A stretch of DNA of 64,000 bases from Thermoanaerobaculum aquaticum (GTDB taxonomy: Bacteria > Acidobacteriota > Thermoanaerobaculia > Thermoanaerobaculales > Thermoanaerobaculaceae): assembly GCF_000687145.1 (NCBI RefSeq), contig NZ_JMFG01000020.1, forward strand, positions 198,940 to 262,939, written 5' to 3'. Position numbers and translations under genes: made by a program. The notes below the pieces were generated by a model. That model was not told the DNA's origin. It ran no database searches and worked only from the letters and a program-made list of their open reading frames with translations. Of the stretch, positions 1-8,228 are shown one piece after another. Position 1 is the stretch's first letter. Each line of letters begins with the position of its first letter.

Positions 1-679
1 CCCCGCCATGAAGCTGGAGCGGGTCGTGGCAGGAGTTGCAAACGGCGGTGGACAGCCCATCCCACTTGGCGGTTACCGCCTGACCGTCGGGCCGGAAATC
101 GTAAAGCACGTTGGCGTAGTAGTTCTTGCCTAAGATGGCCGTTAAGTTACGGGTGGCGTAAATCCCAAGAGTGTGCGTTTTGTTAGCCGCAAACCCCTCG
201 GGAAGGGCGGTCTTAAAGCGGTACCTGGCCCTGCCTAGCCCCAAATCTTCCCACGTCCCTCCGGAATCCGCCGAAGCCTGCACGGCGCTTTGACCGGTGA
301 TGGGGCTCGTTTGGGTTCGGGTGGTATAAGCCACGTAGTCCCGCGCTTCAGGGTTGTAGTAGGCCAAAACAAAGCTAATGGAAATAGCCCCCGGCGTGAC
401 CTTCCCCAACCGATCCAGGGGTTGGTCCAGATCATCCACAAAGGTCACTTCCACCACCGGGCGCCGATCCGCGGGAATCGTAACGCTTGCGACCGTAATC
501 TTTAGGCCCGGCCGGATGTACTCCACCTGTTGGGGTGTGAGGTACGCCTCCAACTGGTGGGCCGAGTACATCGCTGGCGCGTTTCCCCGCTCCAGCTTCC
601 GCACCGGTGTACCGGTGTGGCTGCCCACCAGCACGCTGCCGGAAGCCAACAAAGCTAACCCGCACTGAATAAAGGCCAT
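1..679 (-). CDS. OmcA/MtrC-type multihaem c-type cytochrome, N-terminal part (runs off left edge)
   Basis: The gene starts at an ATG at 679, preceded by a G-rich ribosome-binding stretch, and stays open to the window edge, so about 226 N-terminal residues are visible. A short hydrophobic N-terminus is followed by a beta-rich domain of the kind found before the haem domains of OmcA/MtrC-type outer-membrane cytochromes. The first CxxCH haem motif (CNSCH, followed by DPLQLHGG) lies at the extreme left edge, near residue 215. Proteins of this family pass electrons from the periplasm to extracellular acceptors such as metals. The family call rests on the haem motif and its context only; the number of haems and the C-terminus cannot be seen. 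Confidence 0.72.
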   Translation of the reverse strand, partial: MAFIQCGLALLASGSVLVGSHTGTPVRKLERGNAPAMYSAHQLEAYLTPQQVEYIRPGLKITVASVTIPADRRPVVEVTFVDDLDQPLDRLGKVTPGAISISFVLAYYNPEARDYVAYTTRTQTSPITGQSAVQASADSGGTWEDLGLGRARYRFKTALPEGFAANKTHTLGIYATRNLTAILGKNYYANVLYDFRPDGQAVTAKWDGLSTAVCNSCHDPLQLHGG

Positions 680-728
680 GGCTTGATCCCCCCTTTCCGT
701 CGGGGCTAGCTGCTCGCCCCGTGTAAGC

Positions 729-767
729 AATGTAACACCATCACATGTAAATTGCAAGAGTGTTACA
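729..767 (-). promoter_or_regulatory. Promoter flanked by an 8-bp inverted repeat, upstream of the cytochrome gene
   Basis: On the minus strand a -35-like TTGCAA (752-757) and a -10-like TACATT (729-734) are 17 nt apart. A perfect inverted repeat, TGTAACAC at 731-738 and GTGTTACA at 760-767 with a 21-nt spacer, places one half-site over the -10 and the other just upstream of the -35. This geometry suits a dimeric regulator of the cytochrome. The regulator's identity is unknown. Confidence 0.5.
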
Positions 768-920
768 CAGGTAAAACTCGCAGGAAGAACTCGAGCGTCG
801 GCCCTCATTGCATTTTTACGTCAAATCACGCAGCTGCAAAACGAAAGCTTCTGCGCAGGGCTGACAGTCACAGCCCGGTCGCACCCTCGTCCTTGCGAAT
901 GCTTGGTTTTACGGCGGCCA

Positions 921-1550
921 TTACGAGGTAGTGCGCCGGAGGGTGGTTTGCGGCAAACCCAAAAGCATGGCGGTTTCCTCCGGCACCGCCCAGAACACCA
1001 ACACGATGGGCAAGGCGTAAGGCACCGCCAGGTTAAAGAAAAACCGCAACACACCCCAGAAGGCCCGGGAAAACTCCGAGTAGTTGGCAACGCTCCAGGC
1101 CCCCAGCTGGCTGGCGTAAAACCACTGCGCTTCGGCCACCAGGGACACCACGTGAGCCCCCGCCAGCCAAGCAAAGGCTTTTAACACCCGAAAGCGCGAC
1201 GAACGGGAGGAAGCCAAAGCAAACCCCAAGGCAAAAAAAGGAATGGTGTTGGCATGAACCTGCAGCAAGGACAGCTGCAGCCAACCCGAGTCGGCGCGAA
1301 AGTCCCGCCGCCCAATCACCACGTGGTTTCCCTGGGCTTCCAATACCGGCGCAGTTGAAAACGACACCATGCGGGTAAGGCCCTGCGCCACCCAGCTCAC
1401 CGCGGCACCGTAAGGTCCTTTCAGAAGCAACCACCCCAGGGCACTGGCACAAAAGGCGTAGGCAAGCCGCCGGAAAAACCGGCGGCGCAGCACACGGAGT
1501 TGAGCCGCAGGTTGCGCAGCTTTCCTTGCCGGTGCTGCGCTTCTACCCAC
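921..1550 (-). CDS. Probable exosortase H-associated integral membrane protein
   Basis: A 209-residue protein with about four hydrophobic helices and an Arg-rich cytoplasmic N-terminus. I chose the GTG at 1550, which overlaps the exosortase stop in the string GTGGGTAG and has GGAG seven bases upstream. An ATG at 1607 in the same frame would force a 65-nt overlap and lacks that signal. Tight overlap with the exosortase implies translational coupling and a shared role. The assignment to the XrtH-associated membrane protein family is from gene order and general character; I see no catalytic motif. It may assist substrate recognition or membrane assembly of XrtH. Confidence 0.6.
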   Translation of the reverse strand: MGRSAAPARKAAQPAAQLRVLRRRFFRRLAYAFCASALGWLLLKGPYGAAVSWVAQGLTRMVSFSTAPVLEAQGNHVVIGRRDFRADSGWLQLSLLQVHANTIPFFALGFALASSRSSRFRVLKAFAWLAGAHVVSLVAEAQWFYASQLGAWSVANYSEFSRAFWGVLRFFFNLAVPYALPIVLVFWAVPEETAMLLGLPQTTLRRTTS

Positions 1551-2085
1551 GTCCCATCTCCGCCGGCGCCGCCAGCGCCCTGCTCTTCCCGTACTGGGCC
1601 CAAACAACCAGCAACGCTACCGCCAAAACCACAATCACCACCTGCCAAATGACGTTGTGAAAGGCCGAAAACCACTCCCGCTTCACCATCCCCAGCACAA
1701 AAAGCGAAAGCACCCGCACCAAATTCACCACGTGAATCACCAAAAGACCCAACACCACGCCAAAAGCCTTCCAGCGCCAGCGGGAGGGGAAAGCTAAAAT
1801 GCCGGAGAGAAGCACGATGCTGGCTTCCAGCCCGTTGCAGCCGTGAAAAATCGCTACGGAAAAACGCGGCGAGCTCAAGGTCATCCCCACCGCTTGCGCT
1901 TCCACCCCAAACCAACGCAACACCACCGCCGCCTCTTGGGCAATAAACGCCGTGTAGGGCTCCACCAGATGGTCGTTCACCGGCTTTAAAGCCAAAAGCA
2001 AAAACAAAACCGTAAGCCACGCGGCAAAAAGCAGCACAAAGCGTGTGGCCGGCTCCCGCCACAATGCCAGGAAACGCTCGTTCAT
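1543..2085 (-). CDS. xrtH: Exosortase H (XrtH-type transpeptidase/protease)
   Basis: A 180-residue polytopic membrane protein. It has the exosortase catalytic triad in the expected order: Cys83 in HGCNGLEA, Arg124 in NLVRV and His143 in HNVIWQ. Exosortases cleave PEP-CTERM-like sorting tails in the inner membrane and attach or release exported proteins. The short length, lacking a C-terminal EpsI domain, and the partner membrane gene directly downstream fit the XrtH subtype, which acts on IPTL-CTERM-type tails. No substrate with such a tail is encoded in this window. The start ATG at 2085 follows a repeat-bearing intergenic region. Confidence 0.8.
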   Translation of the reverse strand: MNERFLALWREPATRFVLLFAAWLTVLFLLLALKPVNDHLVEPYTAFIAQEAAVVLRWFGVEAQAVGMTLSSPRFSVAIFHGCNGLEASIVLLSGILAFPSRWRWKAFGVVLGLLVIHVVNLVRVLSLFVLGMVKREWFSAFHNVIWQVVIVVLAVALLVVWAQYGKSRALAAPAEMGRG

Positions 2086-2123
2086 GAGCGTATTTTACTT
2101 CCTCGGTTAAACGACGGCACTTT

Positions 2124-2344
2124 GCCGGCGCAGGAGCGGCGCTCCCACAGGGAAAAAATGTGGGACCCGCGCTCCGTCGCGGGTCTTCTTTTCTGTTTGC
2201 CGCCGCGGAGCAGCGGCCCCACAGCAGGAGCGCCGGCCCCACAGAAGCAAACAAGAAATGTGGGACCCGCGCTCCGTCGCGGGTCGCTTTTCTCTCAGCC
2301 GGCGCAGGAGCGCCGGCCCCACATGCGGAGCGGCGGCCCCACAG
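2124..2344. repeat. Palindromic REP-like repeat locus A (two full units plus partial units)
   Basis: Two near-identical 63-nt units lie at 2160-2222 and 2260-2322. Each starts GTGGG, holds a first palindrome GACCCGCG...CGCGGGTC and a second GC-rich palindrome, and ends CCCCAC, so the ends can pair and enclose two hairpins. Partial right halves precede (2124-2149) and follow (2325-2344). The same unit recurs near 28.7 kb and 37.8 kb. The locus fills most of the gap between the tricorn-type protease and the exosortase gene; no coding signal is seen there. Confidence 0.88.
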
Positions 2345-2413
2345 ACAGAACGCTGGTTTCGTAGCGCGATGACTGGACTCGCGTTGAAAGTGATAGGGCT
2401 TGAGCACAGCCGT

Positions 2414-2445
2414 TAAAGAAAAAGCCCCGGGGCTAAGCCCGGGGC
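2414..2445 (-). terminator. Rho-independent terminator of the tricorn-type protease gene
   Basis: The 8-bp stem GCCCCGGG (2424-2431) and CCCGGGGC (2438-2445) with a 6-nt loop is followed on the minus strand by a T-rich tract. It lies about 20 nt after the protease stop codon. Confidence 0.85.
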
Positions 2446-2466
2446 GTATGGGAAAGGCCTGTGACG

Positions 2467-5400
2467 CTACTTGGTTTTGACCGGATCCGGTGGGCGCTGG
2501 GGCAGCTTGCGGGGTTCCTTCTCGATTTTCTCCAGGAGGTACGCCACCGCCCTTTCCAGCTGGTTGTCCCGGCCGGCAATGACCGAAGCGGGGTCGTTGT
2601 CCACCTCGATGTCGGGATCCACCCCGTGGCCCTCAATGACCCACGAGCCGTCCACGTCGTTGGTGCCCTGCTCGGGCACAAAAACCTGCCCACCGTCAAT
2701 GAGCGGCCCGTGGGAGGAAATCCCTACCACCCCGCCCCAGGAGCGCTTGCCGATGAGCGGGCCCAGACCTGCCTTGCGGAACATGTGGGGGAAGATGTCG
2801 CCGTCAGAAGCTGAGGTTTGGTTCAAAAGGCAAGCCATGTGCCCGTAAAACACCGTGTAGGGGTAGGTGCGGGCCTGGTCGCCGCGGTTGCCAAAGCGCG
2901 TGCCCAGGAGCTTGTTGTCCAGCCGTTCGATGATCCACTGGGAGACGTTGCCGCCGCCGTTGGAGCGCACATCAATGACCAAGCCTTCCTTTCGGATTTG
3001 CGGGTAGTACCACTTGATGAACTCGTAAATGCCGTCGGCGCCCATATCGGGGATGTGCAGGTAGCCAATGCGACCGCCGGAAAGAGCTGCCACCTTTTCG
3101 CGGTTCTCCTTCACCCATTCGTAGTACAGCAGGTTGGACTCATCAAAGATGGGCTTGTAGGTGACCTTTCGCGCTCCTTCGAAACTCGGCTTGCTGTTGA
3201 GCGTCAAGGTCACGGGGTCCTTCTTGTGCTGGAGCAAACGGTAAATGTTGTCGTGGGCCTTGAGCTCCACACCGTCCACCGCCAGCACGTAATCCCCAAC
3301 CCGCGCATCCACACCCACTTCCGAAAGCGGCGCACGGTACTTATCATCAAAGGGATCGCCGGTGAAGATCTTGGCAATGCGGTAGCGGCCGGCCTTTTCA
3401 TCCAGGGCAAAGCGGGCCCCGGGCAGAGCCACTTGCGGTCTTTCGGGAATTTCGAAGTCCCCGCCTTGAATGTAGGCATGCCCCACGTTGAGCTCGGAAA
3501 CCATTTCCCCTAAGAGGTAGTTCAAATCGCTGCGGTGCTTGACGTAAGGCAAGAGCTTCTCGTATTGCTGGCCAATGGCTTTCCAGTCGTAGCCGTGCAT
3601 GTTGCGCACGTAAAAGAAGTCGCGGTAGCGACGCCACACCTCGCGGAAAATCTCCGCCCACTCCTCCTGGGGAACCCGGTACACCTTGAGATCCGCCGTG
3701 GACACGGTCTTGGGGTCCTTGGCCTGCGGTTTGACGTCGTAAACCTTGTAGGCCTTCCCCTGCTGCACGAGGACCTTTTTCCCATCAGCAGAAACCGCAT
3801 AGGACCCCACTTCGCCAACCAGCAGCGATTCCTCGCGCTTTTTCAAATCGTAAATGTACAGACCGGGCTTGGCGTAGGAATCGCGACCGTAAAACGGCGC
3901 CCCGCGCTTGATGTACAAAAGGTAGCCCTTCACCGCCGCAAGCCCACCGTAGTTTTCGCCCTCCAGAGGCACTGGCACCACCCTTTGCCCCAAGCCCTCG
4001 AAGTCCACCACCACCGTGGGCAACTTCTTCTCGGGTTTGGCCTTGCCTTTTTCTCCTTGCTTGTCGGCTTCCTTTTCGCCGCCTGCTTCCGCTTCGTTCT
4101 TTTGCTTTTCGCTTTCTACCTTCACCTCATCGGATTCCGGCGGGAAGGGGTGCTTGCCGTCTTTCTTAAGCACCAGGGCGTAAAGGCGGGTCATGCGGTT
4201 GCCGGCAAAGTTCCACTCAACTTGTGAAATTTGCGGGGTAAATTCGCGATCGGAAAGGAAATAGAGGTAGTTGCCCTCGGGATCCCACACTGGCTCCCAC
4301 TCGTCGAAAAGCTCATCGGTGACCCGGTGGAGTTTCTTCTCCGCCAAGCTGTAAATGTAAATGGAGCGGTTTTCGTTGGCATCGCTTAACGAAAAGGCCA
4401 AAAACTGGCCATCCGGCGAAAAGCTGTAGTCCTGCACCCGGGAACGCTCATCCTGGGCGATGAGCTCGTAGGTTTTCTTGGCCACATCCAGGAGGTAAAC
4501 CTTGCCGTCCTTGTCAGCGAAGGCCAGGTGTGTGCCGGTGGGGGACCATTCGGGAGCGTAAAGCATGGCGGTCAAGCCCTTGGTGAGCTGTACCGGTTTT
4601 TCCGAGCCGTCCTGGGCCACCAGGTAAATGTTTTCCTCGCCATCGGCATCGGACACAAACGCCACGTACTTCCCGTCGGGAGACCAGCGCGCCCACTTGT
4701 CGTGGGCCCCCGAGCTTTGGGTGAGGTTGCGGGTGGGCCCTTTTTCCACGGGAACCGTAAAGATGTCGCCCCGCGCCACAAAAAGCGCCCGTTCGCCAGC
4801 GGGGCTCAAGGCGAAGTCCTCCACGTTCTTGTCGGCCCGATACCAGGAAGGACGGGCCGCCAGGCCATCATCAGGAACGGTGATGGGGATGGCGCGGTCT
4901 TCCTTGGTTTGCGTGTCGAAAAGCCGCAGCTCGCCACCGAACTCGTAAACGATGAAGCGCCGGTTGTCCGAGGAGGCCCAGCGCACATCCCAGGTTTTAG
5001 AGTGCGTGAGTTGCTCGGTGTTTTGGTTCCTGGGGTCAAAGCTGTAAAGGTTTAAGGTGCCATCCCGATCGGAAACGAAGTAAACCTTGTCCCCAATCCA
5101 CATGGGGTCCCGCTCGGTGCGCTTGGTGGGGGAAACAGGGGTTAAAGCCAGAGAAGCCAGATCCACGATGTACAGATCCTGAGCCCAGCCCCCTTCGTAG
5201 CGCTTCCAGGTGCGGAAGTCGCGGAAGAGCGGCGAGTACACCATCTTCTTGGCGTCGGGAGAAAAATCCCCAGCGCCGGCGGTAGGCATCGGCAGCTTCT
5301 CCGGCAAACCTCCGGTGAGCTTCACCGTGTACAGCGCGGTTTCCGTGCGCCCCCCGTCGGCGTCCATGAAGCTTCTAAACAGCACCGCGCTGCCGTCGGG

Positions 5401-5766
5401 GGTCCAGCCGTAAACCTGGTTGTCGTAGCCGTGCCGGGGCGCTAAAGGTCCTTTGGCCGGGTAATAGGTGAGCTGTTTGGGTTCCCCGCCCTGGGAGGGG
5501 ATCACGTACACCTGCTCGTCCCCGTCGTATTGCCCGGTAAAGGCAATCCACTTTCCATCGGGGGAAAACTTGGGGAAAAGCTCCTGACCGGGATGAGCGG
5601 TGAGGCGCACCGCCAGGCCGCCACCCGCTGGGGCCTTCCACAGGTCACCCGCATAGCAAAAGACCACCTCCCCGCCGTACACATCGGGGAAGCGCAAGAG
5701 CTTGGTTTGGGCCAGCAAAAGGTGCGGCAAAAGCCAAAGCGCAAAAAACAAAGCCCAACGACGCAT
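2467..5766 (-). CDS. Tricorn-type S41 peptidase with beta-propeller, secreted
   Basis: A 1099-residue protein. The start is the ATG at 5766, preceded by GGGAGGTG; it opens with a signal peptide (MRRWALFFALWLLPHLLLA). Residues ~25-540 hold repeated WD40-like/TolB-like blades with recurring SPDGK-type motifs. A Lys/Glu-rich low-complexity stretch follows at ~550-600, then a second propeller portion, a tricorn C1-like region, a PDZ domain (~790-850) and the S41 core. The core shows VRSNGGG and NQTSASDGD, the latter carrying the likely nucleophile Ser, then GKRSWGGVVG. Archaeal tricorn degrades peptides released by the proteasome; the bacterial homologues are exported, so a periplasmic peptide-trimming role is inferred. 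It lies 59 nt after bamA and may be co-transcribed. Confidence 0.88.
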   Translation of the reverse strand: MRRWALFFALWLLPHLLLAQTKLLRFPDVYGGEVVFCYAGDLWKAPAGGGLAVRLTAHPGQELFPKFSPDGKWIAFTGQYDGDEQVYVIPSQGGEPKQLTYYPAKGPLAPRHGYDNQVYGWTPDGSAVLFRSFMDADGGRTETALYTVKLTGGLPEKLPMPTAGAGDFSPDAKKMVYSPLFRDFRTWKRYEGGWAQDLYIVDLASLALTPVSPTKRTERDPMWIGDKVYFVSDRDGTLNLYSFDPRNQNTEQLTHSKTWDVRWASSDNRRFIVYEFGGELRLFDTQTKEDRAIPITVPDDGLAARPSWYRADKNVEDFALSPAGERALFVARGDIFTVPVEKGPTRNLTQSSGAHDKWARWSPDGKYVAFVSDADGEENIYLVAQDGSEKPVQLTKGLTAMLYAPEWSPTGTHLAFADKDGKVYLLDVAKKTYELIAQDERSRVQDYSFSPDGQFLAFSLSDANENRSIYIYSLAEKKLHRVTDELFDEWEPVWDPEGNYLYFLSDREFTPQISQVEWNFAGNRMTRLYALVLKKDGKHPFPPESDEVKVESEKQKNEAEAGGEKEADKQGEKGKAKPEKKLPTVVVDFEGLGQRVVPVPLEGENYGGLAAVKGYLLYIKRGAPFYGRDSYAKPGLYIYDLKKREESLLVGEVGSYAVSADGKKVLVQQGKAYKVYDVKPQAKDPKTVSTADLKVYRVPQEEWAEIFREVWRRYRDFFYVRNMHGYDWKAIGQQYEKLLPYVKHRSDLNYLLGEMVSELNVGHAYIQGGDFEIPERPQVALPGARFALDEKAGRYRIAKIFTGDPFDDKYRAPLSEVGVDARVGDYVLAVDGVELKAHDNIYRLLQHKKDPVTLTLNSKPSFEGARKVTYKPIFDESNLLYYEWVKENREKVAALSGGRIGYLHIPDMGADGIYEFIKWYYPQIRKEGLVIDVRSNGGGNVSQWIIERLDNKLLGTRFGNRGDQARTYPYTVFYGHMACLLNQTSASDGDIFPHMFRKAGLGPLIGKRSWGGVVGISSHGPLIDGGQVFVPEQGTNDVDGSWVIEGHGVDPDIEVDNDPASVIAGRDNQLERAVAYLLEKIEKEPRKLPQRPPDPVKTK

Positions 5767-5825
5767 GGTCACCTCCCGTGGCTTGTACGTTCCCGCCCCC
5801 CGGAGGTTGCGGGTGGCTGCCACTG

Positions 5826-8228
5826 CTAAAAGGTCGTGCCGATGGAAAACTGAAAATCGCTGCGCTTTTCGTCCGGGAACGGCTTGAGGTTGACCCCGTA
5901 AATGAACCGCAGCGGCGCCTGGAAGATGGGCAGGGTAATCCGCAGCTCCGCCCCCGCGGAGTAGCGCAAAAGCCCCAACTGCCAGCCCTGCTGCTCGTGC
6001 CAGGTGTTTCCCACGTCGGCAAACAAGATGAACTTTAACGGACCCCCAAGCTTGATTTGGTACTCCAGGTTGAGCTGCAGGTAGCGGTCGCCGCCCATGC
6101 GGGAGCCGTTGGGGGTAAGGAAGAAGTCACCGTTGTCTTTACGGGGTACTACCGAGTAGTAAGAAAAGCCCCGGAGCGACCGCTCGCCACCGAGAAAGTA
6201 GCGGTCGTAAAGGGGGATTTGCGAACCGTTGAAGGGCCGGATCCAGCCCGCCTCCACGTTGGCCGCCAAAATGTAGCGGCGGGTAAGGGGGTGGAAAATG
6301 GAAAAGCCAACCTCCGGCCGCACGTAGTTGAAGTCCCCACCCAGAACACCACCGGCGGTTCGAATCCTGGCAAAGTAGCTCAGGCCCTGGTTGGGGTCAA
6401 AGGGGTCGTCCCTAGAGTCATAGCCAAAGGCCGGGGTAATGGCCGAGGTCACACCGCTGGCTTCTTCGAAATAAAGGTTAGGAGCCGGCATGCCCGGATA
6501 AGGAGGTGGCAACGGACGCCGGTGGGGGGCACGGGGCTCACCACCAGCGGGAACCGTGCGCACCACCGCAAACTTGGCAAAGACGTCCTCAAAACCGTAG
6601 CTCAAGGAAAAGGTGCCAAAATCCCCCACGCTCACGCCCCAAACCGCCGACAGACCCTTGGCATCGCGGTTTTGCGTGAGCAAATCGTAGCTGGTTTTGT
6701 AAATGGAGCCACCGATGAACATCCGTTTGTCCAAGAAGTAAGGCTCGGAAAAGGAAAGGGAATAGGTATCGGCCCTGGTGCCGCTCTGCACCGCCACCCC
6801 CAGGGTCTCGCCGCGGCCCATGAAGTTTCGGGTGTTAAACATGAACTGCAGGAAAAAGCGGTCCAGTTCGGAATAGCCAGCACCAAACTGAATGTCGGTG
6901 CGCCCCACCTCCTGGCCCTTAATGGTGACGTTAACCAGGCGGTTTTCCTGGTCGAAATCAAAGGACACTGGATCTTCGGTGAGCTTGAAGTACCCCAGCT
7001 GGTTGACCTTGAACAGCGATCGCTTGAAGGCAGTCATGTTCATAAAATCGCCTTCAAAAAGCCGAAACTCCCGCCGCAGGACCTTATCCTGGGTTTTGGT
7101 GTTGCCGGAAAACTCCAGCCTTCCCAGCCGCCAGCGGTCCCCCTCAAACACCTGAATGACCACGTCGAGCTCGTCCTCACTGCCCTCCCGGGTGCGGAGG
7201 ATTTGGCTGGTGTACGCGTAAATGTAGCCTTTGGACTGGTAAAGGGTGCGCACCGCTTCGTTGCCCGCTTCCACCTGGGAGTAGTTGTAAATGGAGCCCA
7301 GCTTCACCTCGTAAAGCTTGCGCAGCTTTTCCTCCTCAAAAACCGTGGCCCCCTCAATTTTCAGAGAAGCCATGCGGTACTGGCGGCCTTCCTGCACCGG
7401 AATGGTCACCACCGTGGTGAACTTCTTCTTGGCTTGCGTGGGAGCGTCGGGGTTTTTGGCCACCAATTCCACCCGTGGCTCGCCAATCACCACGTCCTTG
7501 TAGCCGTGGTTGAGGTAAAGCTTTTTGAGGTTTTCCGAATCCTCACCCCAGTTTTCCTGGTTCCAAATGATCTTCTTACCCCACGGGCGCAGGAAGCTGC
7601 GCTCCTTGATCTTCTTCATGGCCCGGCGCAAGCGGGCATCGGAAAACACCTGATTGCCCTCAAAGCGGATCTCGCTAATGCGGACCTTGGCCCCTTCGTC
7701 AATGACAAACGTCACCTTGACCTGGTTGGGACCCACGTTTTCCTGCACCGGCTCCACGCTGGCCGACAGGTAGCCTTCTTTGGCGTACTCGTCCAGGATC
7801 GTGCGGCGAATGCGGTTAATTTCCGACTGCCGCAGCGGCACGTTGCGACGGAGCGAAATGCCTGCGGTATCCAGCTTTTCCTTAAGCGTGGAGGTGGCAA
7901 TTTTCTTGTTGCCCTTAAATTCGTACTCGGTGACTTTTGCCCTCTCTTTGACCGTTACCACCAGCCGCACATTGCCGTCGGGGAGGTCTTCCACCTCCAC
8001 CTTCAGGTCCTCCAAAAGCCCGGATTCCCAAAAGCGGTGGAAGTTTTTGGCAATGGCCGCTTCGTCCAAGCTGTCGCCGACGCCCACGCCAAGGTAGTAC
8101 TCCACGGTTTCGTCGGTGACGGTGGCGCCGCCTTCCACGCGGATTTCCTTAATCACCGGCCCCCCGGCCAATAGGCCCGAGGGCAACAAGACCAGCAAGA
8201 GAGCAAGCGCCCACCTCATGCTCTGCAC
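5826..8228 (-). CDS. bamA: Outer membrane protein assembly factor BamA
   Basis: An 800-residue Omp85 protein: a signal peptide, about five POTRA repeats (residues ~22-410) and a C-terminal 16-strand beta-barrel (~430-800) ending in Phe, as usual for barrel proteins. It inserts beta-barrel proteins into the outer membrane. The barrel holds the conserved (V/I)RG(F/Y)-type signature as LRGFSYY. Two starts are possible: GTG at 8228, just after AAGGAGG, or ATG at 8219, whose A overlaps the clpC stop (ATGA). Either gives an intact signal peptide. BamA usually sits beside skp-lpxD-fabZ; here it is next to clpC, and that cluster lies about 50 kb away. Confidence 0.93.
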   Translation of the reverse strand: MQSMRWALALLLVLLPSGLLAGGPVIKEIRVEGGATVTDETVEYYLGVGVGDSLDEAAIAKNFHRFWESGLLEDLKVEVEDLPDGNVRLVVTVKERAKVTEYEFKGNKKIATSTLKEKLDTAGISLRRNVPLRQSEINRIRRTILDEYAKEGYLSASVEPVQENVGPNQVKVTFVIDEGAKVRISEIRFEGNQVFSDARLRRAMKKIKERSFLRPWGKKIIWNQENWGEDSENLKKLYLNHGYKDVVIGEPRVELVAKNPDAPTQAKKKFTTVVTIPVQEGRQYRMASLKIEGATVFEEEKLRKLYEVKLGSIYNYSQVEAGNEAVRTLYQSKGYIYAYTSQILRTREGSEDELDVVIQVFEGDRWRLGRLEFSGNTKTQDKVLRREFRLFEGDFMNMTAFKRSLFKVNQLGYFKLTEDPVSFDFDQENRLVNVTIKGQEVGRTDIQFGAGYSELDRFFLQFMFNTRNFMGRGETLGVAVQSGTRADTYSLSFSEPYFLDKRMFIGGSIYKTSYDLLTQNRDAKGLSAVWGVSVGDFGTFSLSYGFEDVFAKFAVVRTVPAGGEPRAPHRRPLPPPYPGMPAPNLYFEEASGVTSAITPAFGYDSRDDPFDPNQGLSYFARIRTAGGVLGGDFNYVRPEVGFSIFHPLTRRYILAANVEAGWIRPFNGSQIPLYDRYFLGGERSLRGFSYYSVVPRKDNGDFFLTPNGSRMGGDRYLQLNLEYQIKLGGPLKFILFADVGNTWHEQQGWQLGLLRYSAGAELRITLPIFQAPLRFIYGVNLKPFPDEKRSDFQFSIGTTF

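Noticed and set aside
2124-2344. Possible string of transcription terminators
   Set aside because: Hairpins are present but without consistent T-tracts, and the same bipartite unit recurs at two other loci, so a repeat family explains it better; the real terminator is at 2414-2445.
6057-8174. A 705-codon open frame on the plus strand opposite bamA
   Set aside because: It is an antisense shadow caused by high GC at third positions; the composition is Gly/His/Arg-rich without family motifs, while the minus strand encodes a clear BamA.
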